Of a DNA stretch of 9,254 nt, positions 1-5,220 are shown piece by piece; position 1 is the stretch's first letter, and each line of letters opens with the position of its first letter. The notes under the pieces are model-generated. The model was not told the DNA's origin. It saw nothing but the letters and a program-made list of their open reading frames with translations, and searched no databases. The DNA is from an uncultured beta proteobacterium (GTDB taxonomy: Bacteria; Pseudomonadota; Gammaproteobacteria; Burkholderiales; Rhodocyclaceae). Both the position numbers and the translations under genes were made by a program. The stretch lies in assembly GCA_903933395.1 (NCBI GenBank), contig CAIZKA010000465.1:1-9254 (forward strand), given 5' to 3'.

Positions 1-24
1 CCTAGGCCTCTAGACGATAGGGTC
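1..24 (-). tRNA. tRNA-Glu, 5' part only (cut by window edge)
   Basis: Read on the minus strand from 24 to 1, the sequence gives a 7-nt acceptor strand GACCCTA, then TC, a D-stem GTCT and a D-loop AGAGGCCTAGG. This is the typical 5' third of bacterial tRNA-Glu (compare E. coli TCGTCTAGAGGCC). The anticodon lies outside the window, so the isoacceptor is not visible, though UUC would be usual. It starts 12 nt after the CCA of tRNA-Ala and probably shares its transcript; Ala(GGC)-Glu(UUC) pairs are common in betaproteobacteria. Confidence 0.8.
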
Positions 25-36
25 AATACTGTTACT

Positions 37-112
<76 letters not shown>

Positions 113-126
113 ACAAGAGAGCGCGC

Positions 127-155
127 ATTATAGGGAGGCGGCGCTCCCGTGTAAA
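127..155 (-). promoter_or_regulatory. sigma70 promoter of the tRNA-Ala/tRNA-Glu unit
   Basis: On the minus strand a -35 hexamer TTTACA (150-155, 5/6 to consensus) is followed after exactly 17 nt by a perfect -10 TATAAT (127-132). The predicted start is near 120, about 8 nt before the mature tRNA-Ala 5' end. The region after the -10 begins GCGCGC, a GC-rich discriminator of the kind that makes tRNA and rRNA promoters sensitive to ppGpp (stringent control). The spacer holds a small dyad, GGGAG/CTCCC. The -35 lies only 16 nt past the stop codon of the upstream oxidase gene. Confidence 0.85.
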
Positions 156-171
156 GCCCCAGACTCGAAAA

Positions 172-1569
172 CTACAGGAGCTTTCCGGGGTTCATCAGGC
201 CGCGCGGATCAAGCGCGGCCTTTACCGCGCGCATCATGTCCATCTCGGTTCCGCTCTTGTAGCGCAGCACTTCCTCGCGCTTCAACTGTCCCAGGCCATG
301 CTCGGCCGAAATCGAACCGCCGAGTTCATTCACCAGGTCATGCACGATGCGATTCACGGATTCCGTCTGCGCGATGAATCCGGCGTTGGACTGGGCGTCG
401 GGTCGCGACAGGTTGTAATGCAGGTTGCCGTCGCCGATGTGGCCGAAGCAGACGATGCGCACCTGCGGAAATCCGGCCAGCAACGCAGCGTCGGCGCGCG
501 CGATGAATTCGGCGATGCGCGATACCGGTACGGCGATGTCGTGCTTGATCGAAACGCCTTCGATCTTCTGCGCCTCGGAAACATTCTCGCGCAGGGCCCA
601 CAACGCCACCGTCTGCGCCTCGCTGGCGGCCAGCACGGCGTCGCCGATGACGCCGTCCTGCGCGGCATTTTGCAGCGTCATTTCCAATGTGGCAGCCAGA
701 TCGTCACGCGCAGCGGAAAGTTCGATCAGGACCTGCCACGCCGGTTTGCCGGCGAGCGGGTCGCGCGCGTCCGGAATGTGCCTGAGCACGAGTTCGAGGG
801 CGGGACGGCCGACGATTTCGAAGGCCGTCACGTTGTCGCCGGCGGCGTCGCGCAGCCTGCCCAGCAGGCGCACGGCGGCGCCCGGATCGGGCACCGCCAC
901 CCAGGCCACAGCGTGGGTGCGCGGACGCGGGAAGAGTTTCAGGGTCGTCGCCGTAATCAAGCCCAGCGTACCTTCGGCGCCGATGAACAGATGCTTCAGG
1001 TCGTAGCCGGTGTTGTCCTTGCGCAAGGCGCGCAGGCCGTTCCAGATGCGGCCGTCGGCCAGCACCACTTCGAGGCCCAAGGTCAGTTCTCGGGCGTTGC
1101 CGTAGCGCAGCACCTGCACCCCGCCGGCATTGGTGGCGAGATTGCCGCCGATGGTGGCGCTGCCTTCGGCAGCCAGCGAAAGCGGGAACAGGCGGTCAAT
1201 CTCCTGTGCGGCCTGCTGCACGGCATGCAGCGTACAGCCGGCCTCGACGGTGATCGAGTTGTTGTCTGCATCGACGGCGCGCACGCGATTCAGGCGGGTG
1301 AGAACAATCAACACCTCGCCCCCGGTCGGCGTGGCGCCGCCGCATAGTCCGGTATTGCCGCCCTGCGGCACGATGGCCGTGCCGACCCCGGCGCAGATGC
1401 GAACGACGGCCGACACTTCTTCGGTGGTCCCGGGCAGCACCACACAGGACGCCTGCCCTGTGTAGCGGCCGCGCCAATCGGTGCAGTAGGGCGCGACGTC
1501 GGCAGCAGAAGTCAGCACTCGCGCCGCGCCGACGACCTTCCTCAGTTCGGCGAAAAAGTCGGCGCTCAC
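172..1569 (-). CDS. FAD-linked D-2-hydroxyacid dehydrogenase, probably D-2-hydroxyglutarate dehydrogenase
   Basis: This 465-aa protein belongs to the GlcD/D-lactate dehydrogenase (cytochrome)/D-2-hydroxyglutarate dehydrogenase family. Such enzymes oxidise a D-2-hydroxyacid to the 2-oxoacid using FAD and pass electrons to an acceptor such as ETF or the respiratory chain. The N-terminal half is a PCMH-type FAD domain with PQGGNTGLCGGA at 68-79 and ATIGGNLATNAGG at 138-150. The C-terminal half is an FAD-oxidase C domain with GHIGDGNLHYN at 376-386 and SAEHGLGQLKR at 421-431. H377, H384 and E423 correspond to the divalent-metal ligands of the family, and the tail LDPRGLMNPGKLL is typical. The stretch VQVLRYGNARELTLGLEVVL resembles D-2-hydroxyglutarate dehydrogenases, which recycle the SerA by-product, but D-lactate or another D-hydroxyacid cannot be excluded. 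The start is GTG, sharing a GTGA overlap with the rimO stop, so translation is probably coupled. No signal peptide or terminator is seen. Confidence 0.88.
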   Translation of the reverse strand: MSADFFAELRKVVGAARVLTSAADVAPYCTDWRGRYTGQASCVVLPGTTEEVSAVVRICAGVGTAIVPQGGNTGLCGGATPTGGEVLIVLTRLNRVRAVDADNNSITVEAGCTLHAVQQAAQEIDRLFPLSLAAEGSATIGGNLATNAGGVQVLRYGNARELTLGLEVVLADGRIWNGLRALRKDNTGYDLKHLFIGAEGTLGLITATTLKLFPRPRTHAVAWVAVPDPGAAVRLLGRLRDAAGDNVTAFEIVGRPALELVLRHIPDARDPLAGKPAWQVLIELSAARDDLAATLEMTLQNAAQDGVIGDAVLAASEAQTVALWALRENVSEAQKIEGVSIKHDIAVPVSRIAEFIARADAALLAGFPQVRIVCFGHIGDGNLHYNLSRPDAQSNAGFIAQTESVNRIVHDLVNELGGSISAEHGLGQLKREEVLRYKSGTEMDMMRAVKAALDPRGLMNPGKLL

Positions 1570-2924
1570 GGTACGGCGACTGTAGCGCTCAGTTGGGCAT
1601 AAAGGTCGTGAACGTCGCAGTCGATGACGCTGACTTCGGCGAACTCGCCGACCTCGAGGTCATGACCGTCCGTGATGTACACCAGGCCGTCGACGTCCGG
1701 CGCGTCGCCCTGCGAGCGGGCGACGGCGCCGTCTTCATCGATTTCGTCGACCAGCACCTGGATGCGGCGGCCGATCTTGCGTTCCAGGCGCTGCGTCGAG
1801 ATGTCCTCCTGGTGGCGCAGCAGGCGCGCCTTGCGCTCTTCGCGGACGCTCTCGGGCAAGGCGCCGGGCAACTGGTTGGCAGTGGCGCCTTCCACCGGCG
1901 AGTAGGAGAAGGCACCAACGCGGTCGATTTGGGCCGCATCGAGAAAATCAAGCAGTTCGTTGAACTCGGCTTCGGTCTCGCCGGGAAAGCCGGTGATGAA
2001 GGTGCTGCGTATCGTCAGATCGGGCACCACCTTGCGCCAGGCCGCAATGCGGTCGAGCACCTTCTCCGCCGAGGCGGGGCGCTTCATCAGTTTGAGGATG
2101 CGCGGGCTGGCGTGCTGGAAGGGCACGTCGAGATAGGGCAGGATTTTGCCTTCGGCCATCAGCGGAATCAGGTCGTCGACGCTGGGGTAGGGATAGACGT
2201 AGTGCAGGCGCACCCACAGGCCGAGTTTGCCCAGTTCGCGGCACAGTTCCAGCAGCCGCGTCTTGACCGGCCTGCCCTCATGAAAGCCTGTCCGGTACTT
2301 GACGTCGACGCCGTAGGCACTGGTGTCCTGGGAAATCACCAGCAATTCCTTGACCCCGGCATCCGCCAGGACTTCGGCTTCGCGCAATACCTCGCCGATC
2401 GGCCGCGACACCAGATCGCCGCGCATCGACGGGATGATGCAGAAGCTGCAGCGGTGATTGCAGCCTTCCGAGATCTTGAGGTAGGCGTAGTGATCCGGCG
2501 TCAGGCGTATGCCCTGCGGCGGCACCAGATCGACGAAGGGATCGTGCAGCGGGGGCAGATGCAGATGCACGGCCGCCATGACTTCCGGCATGGCATGCGG
2601 CCCGGTGACTGCCAGCACTTTCGGATGCACGCTCTTCACGATGTCGTTGCCGGCCGCATCCTTCTTGGCGCCGAGGCAGCCGGTAACGATGACCTTGCCG
2701 TTCTCGGCCAGGGCCTCGCCGATGGCATCCAGCGATTCCTCGACCGCCGCGTCGATGAAGCCGCAGGTGTTCACGACAACGAGGTCGGCACCCGCATAGC
2801 TGCCGGAGATTTCGTAACCCTCGGCACGCAGCCGGGTCAGGATCTGTTCCGCGTCGGACGCCGCCTTGGGGCAGCCCAGCGACACAAAGCCGACGGTCGG
2901 AGCCTTGGCTTTACGACGCGCCAA
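1566..2924 (-). CDS. rimO: ribosomal protein S12 methylthiotransferase RimO
   Basis: This 452-aa radical-SAM enzyme methylthiolates the conserved Asp of ribosomal protein S12 (D89 in E. coli) in the cytoplasm. The N-terminal UPF0004 domain carries the auxiliary cluster cysteines C18 (SLGCPKA), C54 (VNTCGF) and C83 (TGCLGAK). The radical-SAM domain carries the CxxxCxxC motif EGCNHRCSFC (C155, C159, C162), followed by IIPSMRGDLVSRP. STFITGFPGETE near 310-320 is typical of MiaB/RimO proteins. The C-terminal ~65 residues form the TRAM domain. YVYPYP and the full pattern point to RimO rather than MiaB. The start is TTG, 1 nt after the phaR TAA; the conserved block begins at residue 10, so a later start is not possible and no nearby upstream ATG exists in frame. 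The end of phaR (GAGAAGAAG) may act as a weak ribosome binding site. It is likely translated by coupling from phaR and in turn overlaps the oxidase by 4 nt. Confidence 0.96.
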   Translation of the reverse strand: MARRKAKAPTVGFVSLGCPKAASDAEQILTRLRAEGYEISGSYAGADLVVVNTCGFIDAAVEESLDAIGEALAENGKVIVTGCLGAKKDAAGNDIVKSVHPKVLAVTGPHAMPEVMAAVHLHLPPLHDPFVDLVPPQGIRLTPDHYAYLKISEGCNHRCSFCIIPSMRGDLVSRPIGEVLREAEVLADAGVKELLVISQDTSAYGVDVKYRTGFHEGRPVKTRLLELCRELGKLGLWVRLHYVYPYPSVDDLIPLMAEGKILPYLDVPFQHASPRILKLMKRPASAEKVLDRIAAWRKVVPDLTIRSTFITGFPGETEAEFNELLDFLDAAQIDRVGAFSYSPVEGATANQLPGALPESVREERKARLLRHQEDISTQRLERKIGRRIQVLVDEIDEDGAVARSQGDAPDVDGLVYITDGHDLEVGEFAEVSVIDCDVHDLYAQLSATVAVP

Positions 2925-2925
2925 C

Positions 2926-3477
2926 TTACTTCTTCTCGGCTTTTTCTTCCGGCTTGACGTAGATGCCCGGGAAAATCTTGCGCGTCTGTTCCTGCATGGT
3001 GTCCTGCATCTGCTGGAACATCTTCTGGCTCTGCTCGACGTAGGTGCCCATCATGTGCTGCATCGCAGGCCCCTGGAATTTCAGAAACTGCGCCCACAAA
3101 TCCTGATTTTCACCGGGAGATTCGCCATACAGGCCCTTGGCCTGTTCCTTGAGCTTGGCCTGCACTTCGGTAAAGGATCTGATGTTGTCCCCGATATAGG
3201 TGCCCATCATCCCCTGCATGGCATTGCCATAGAAACGGATCATCTGGGACAGCAGTTCGGACGAGAACATCGGCGCACCGCCTGCCTCTTCCTCGAGAAT
3301 CACCTGCAACAGGATCGCGCGCGTCAAGTCCTCGCCGGACTTGGCGTCGACCACCTGAAATTCTTCGTGACCCAGAACCAGTTCCTTGATGTCGGCCAGC
3401 GTGATGTAGGTGCTGGTCCGCGTGTCATACAGGCGGCGATTCGGGTATTTCTTGATGAGACGGCTCTGTGCGGCCAT
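2926..3477 (-). CDS. phaR: polyhydroxyalkanoate synthesis regulator PhaR
   Basis: PhaR is a cytoplasmic repressor that binds DNA upstream of phasin (and often pha) genes and is titrated off by PHA granules. The 183-aa product has the PHB_acc_N DNA-binding domain at about 6-65 (RLIKKYPNRRLYDT, YITLADIKELV, VVDAKSGEDLTR, LEEE). Two PHB_acc repeats follow, at about 82-112 (FYGNAMQGMMGTYI) and 134-164 (FQGPAMQHMMGTYV), with a Met/Gln-rich amphipathic stretch and a Lys/Glu-rich tail. I chose the ATG at 3477 because GGAGG lies 8 nt upstream. An in-frame ATG five codons earlier (3492) would put that Shine-Dalgarno sequence inside the gene, and homologues start close to the RLIKKYPNRRLYDT block. It lies 97 nt after the second phaB copy and 1 nt before rimO. 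Confidence 0.96.
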   Translation of the reverse strand: MAAQSRLIKKYPNRRLYDTRTSTYITLADIKELVLGHEEFQVVDAKSGEDLTRAILLQVILEEEAGGAPMFSSELLSQMIRFYGNAMQGMMGTYIGDNIRSFTEVQAKLKEQAKGLYGESPGENQDLWAQFLKFQGPAMQHMMGTYVEQSQKMFQQMQDTMQEQTRKIFPGIYVKPEEKAEKK

Positions 3478-3485
3478 TTTCCTTC

Positions 3486-3490
3486 CCTCC
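3486..3490 (-). promoter_or_regulatory. ribosome binding site that fixes the phaR start
   Basis: GGAGG on the minus strand is separated by 8 nt (GAAGGAAA) from the ATG at 3477. Its position just after the upstream in-frame ATG (3492) argues for the shorter PhaR. Confidence 0.75.
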
Positions 3491-3498
3491 ATAAAATC

Positions 3499-3524
3499 AT
3501 TCTACAACCGAGGCATCGGATGCC
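3499..3524 (-). promoter_or_regulatory. possible phaR promoter/operator region
   Basis: Upstream of phaR the minus strand has a -10-like TAGAAT (3499-3504, 5/6 to consensus) but no good -35 at 17-18 nt. Where the spacer would lie there is a 13-bp interrupted palindrome GGCATCCGATGCC (3512-3524; 6-bp arms around one base). This could be an operator for a separately regulated phaR transcript. It is weak evidence, offered as a candidate only. Confidence 0.3.
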
Positions 3525-3528
3525 GTAC

Positions 3529-3551
3529 CCCCCCCGCCGGCGGCGGAGGGG
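3529..3551 (-). terminator. GC-rich intercistronic hairpin between phaB copy 2 and phaR
   Basis: On the minus strand CCCCTCCGCC and GGCGGGGGGG can pair over 10 bp (one U-G wobble) around the triloop GCC. The stem is very stable but no U-run follows, so this is not a classical intrinsic terminator. It may pause polymerase, protect the upstream mRNA 3' end or lower phaR expression relative to phaB. The 8-C run at 3528-3535 is also a site where sequencing or slippage errors can occur. Confidence 0.4.
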
Positions 3552-3574
3552 ATGCAGCTATAAATCCGGCGGGA

Positions 3575-4315
3575 TCAGCAGTAATGCATTCCGCCGTTGA
3601 TGTTCAGGGTCGCGCCCGTCATGAAACCGGCGAGATCCGACACCAGATAGGCACACAAGGCGCCGATTTCTTCCGGCTTGCCCAGACGACCGACCGGAAT
3701 CGTGGCGACGATGGAATCGCGCACTTCCTGCTTGATCGCCATGACCATGTCGGTGCCGATGTAGCCGGGAGCGATGGCATTAACCGTCACGCCCTTCTTC
3801 GCCACTTCGGCGGCAATTGCCCGGGTGAAGCCGAGGATGCCGGCCTTGGCCGCCGAGTAGTTGGCCTGGCCGAACTGCCCCTTGATGCCATTCACCGACG
3901 ACAGGTTGATGATGCGGCCCCAGCCGCGATCGGCCATGCCGCCGAGCACCTGATGCGTGACGTTGAACACCGAGTCGAGGTTGGTGGACAGCACCGCATC
4001 CCACTGGCCCTTGTCCATTTTGCGGAACACGGAATCGCGCGTGATACCGGCATTGTTCACCAGCACTTCGACGGGGCCGACTTCGGCTTCCAGTTTCTTC
4101 ACCATCGCGGCGCACGCTTCGTAATCCGTGACATCCGCTTCGGCGACGATGAAATCGAAACCTTCCGCCTTCATCTTCGCCAGCCATTCGTCCTTGGGGG
4201 GGAAATTCGGCAGGCAGTTCGCCGCCACCGTGAAGCCGCTCTGCGCCAGCGCCTTGCAGATCGCCGTGCCCAGGCCGCCCATGGCGCCCGTTACCAATGC
4301 AACTCTCTTTGCCAT
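3575..4315 (-). CDS. phaB: acetoacetyl-CoA reductase PhaB, second tandem copy
   Basis: This 246-aa short-chain dehydrogenase reduces acetoacetyl-CoA to (R)-3-hydroxybutyryl-CoA, normally with NADPH, and supplies monomer to PhaC. The Rossmann motif TGAMGGLG is at 9-16, and LVNNAGITRD at 85-94 is a PhaB signature. The catalytic tetrad is N112, S140, Y153 and K157 (YSAAK), the same Ser/Tyr numbering as Cupriavidus necator PhaB. The short C-terminal end, GGMHYC, is typical in position. An AGGAAG ribosome binding site lies 8 nt before the ATG. It follows the first copy after a 79-nt gap holding a perfect 11-bp inverted repeat. Compared with copy 1 it is somewhat FabG-like in places (VNAIAPGYIGTDM), so a preference for other acyl chain lengths or acyl-ACP is possible. 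The PhaB assignment is strong from motifs and context. Confidence 0.92.
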   Translation of the reverse strand: MAKRVALVTGAMGGLGTAICKALAQSGFTVAANCLPNFPPKDEWLAKMKAEGFDFIVAEADVTDYEACAAMVKKLEAEVGPVEVLVNNAGITRDSVFRKMDKGQWDAVLSTNLDSVFNVTHQVLGGMADRGWGRIINLSSVNGIKGQFGQANYSAAKAGILGFTRAIAAEVAKKGVTVNAIAPGYIGTDMVMAIKQEVRDSIVATIPVGRLGKPEEIGALCAYLVSDLAGFMTGATLNINGGMHYC

Positions 4316-4349
4316 TTTTGATACTTCCTATACGACTATAAAACCTATG

Positions 4350-4388
4350 CGGGCTGAAGGCGCGCTGCAAGTGGCAACCTTCAGCCCG
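4350..4388 (-). terminator. intercistronic hairpin between the two phaB copies
   Basis: A perfect 11-bp inverted repeat, CGGGCTGAAGG (4350-4360) and CCTTCAGCCCG (4378-4388), surrounds a 17-nt spacer. It begins 6 nt past the stop codon of the first phaB. In the direction of transcription the stem is followed by GCATAGG and then a short TTTT, too far and too short for a convincing intrinsic terminator. It could be a partial terminator or an mRNA-stabilising element that sets the ratio of phaC-phaB copy 1 to the downstream genes. Confidence 0.5.
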
Positions 4389-4394
4389 ACGGGA

Positions 4395-5135
4395 TCAGTA
4401 CATGTGCTGACCGCCGTTGATCGATATGTTGGCGCCGGTTACAAACGCCGCTTCTTCGGATGACAGGTAGGCGACCAGGCCGGCCACTTCTTCGGGCTTG
4501 CCCAGGCGCGCTTGCGCGATCAGCGGCAGGATCTTGCTGTCGAGCACTTCCTGCGGGATCGCCATGACCATCTTGGTGCCGATGTAGCCCGGGGAGATGG
4601 TGTTGACCGTCACGCCCTTCTTCGCCACTTCGAGTGCCAGCGCCTTGGTGAAACCGTGCATGCCGGCCTTGGCCGCCGCATAGTTGGTCTGGCCGAAGGC
4701 GCCCTTCTGCCCGTTCACCGAGGAGATGTTGATGACCCGGCCCCAGCCGCGCTCCATCATGCCGTCCATGACCTGCTTGGTCATGTTGAAGGCGGAATCA
4801 AGGTTGGTGTGGATCACCGCGTCCCAGTCGGCCTTGGTCATTTTCTTGAAGGTCATGTCGCGCGTGATGCCGGCGTTGTTCACCAGTACTTCGACCGGTC
4901 CGATGTCCTTGGTCACTTCGGCCACACAGGCCTTGCACGAATCGAAGTCGGCGACATCACAAGGGTAGGCCTTGAAGCCGTAACCCATGTCGTTCATGGT
5001 GCGCAGCCATTCCTGTGCCTTGGTGTTGCTCGGGCTGTAGGTCGTCACGACCTTGTAGCCGAGTGCCGCCAGTTTGATACAAATGGCCTCGCCGAGACCG
5101 CCCATTCCGCCAGTTACCAGTGCCACTCGCAACAT
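4395..5135 (-). CDS. phaB: acetoacetyl-CoA reductase PhaB, first tandem copy
   Basis: This 246-aa short-chain dehydrogenase/reductase probably reduces acetoacetyl-CoA to (R)-3-hydroxybutyryl-CoA for PHA synthesis. Visible motifs are the nucleotide-binding TGGMGGLG at 8-15, LVNNAGITRD at 84-93 and WDAVIHTNLDSAFN at about 104-117. The active-site set is N111, S139, Y152 and K156, with SSVNGQKGAFGQTNYAAAK close to the Cupriavidus PhaB wording. The C-terminus is GGQHMY. A good ribosome binding site (AGAGGAGAAG) lies just before the ATG. The gene follows phaC after 84 nt that hold a possible 22-codon ORF. The two copies clearly share ancestry but differ throughout (for example VNTISPGYIGTKM here), so the duplication is old rather than recent. 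Confidence 0.94.
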   Translation of the reverse strand: MLRVALVTGGMGGLGEAICIKLAALGYKVVTTYSPSNTKAQEWLRTMNDMGYGFKAYPCDVADFDSCKACVAEVTKDIGPVEVLVNNAGITRDMTFKKMTKADWDAVIHTNLDSAFNMTKQVMDGMMERGWGRVINISSVNGQKGAFGQTNYAAAKAGMHGFTKALALEVAKKGVTVNTISPGYIGTKMVMAIPQEVLDSKILPLIAQARLGKPEEVAGLVAYLSSEEAAFVTGANISINGGQHMY

Positions 5136-5151
5136 TTTCTTCTCCTCTGGG

Positions 5152-5220
5152 TTATCGTTGGGTCGGGGCTTTCAATGCCTTGCCGGAAGCTGCGCCCCGC
5201 ACAGATTCCAGCTTGTTCAT
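5152..5220 (-). CDS. possible 22-aa micro-ORF between phaC and phaB
   Basis: The phaC stop and an ATG overlap as TAATG (the A at 5220 is shared). The ATG opens MNKLESVRGAASGKALKAPTQR, ending in TAA 16 nt before the phaB ATG. AAGGA lies 9 nt upstream of the ATG, inside the phaC 3' end. The peptide is basic (five Lys/Arg plus a C-terminal Arg) and has no membrane segment or known domain. If translated, ribosomes finishing phaC could restart here and be handed close to the phaB ribosome binding site. I do not recognise it, and a chance frame is quite possible at this length. Confidence 0.3.
   Translation of the reverse strand: MNKLESVRGAASGKALKAPTQR

Noticed and set aside
1593..2957. Long plus-strand open frame (454 codons) opposite rimO
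   Set aside because: It is the mirror of a strong rimO gene in high-GC DNA; its translation is rich in Arg/His/Gln/Ala with no family motif.
3528..3551. Intrinsic terminator after the second phaB copy
   Set aside because: The hairpin is stable, but no U-run follows on the transcribed strand, and phaR has no strong promoter of its own. It is listed only as an intercistronic hairpin.
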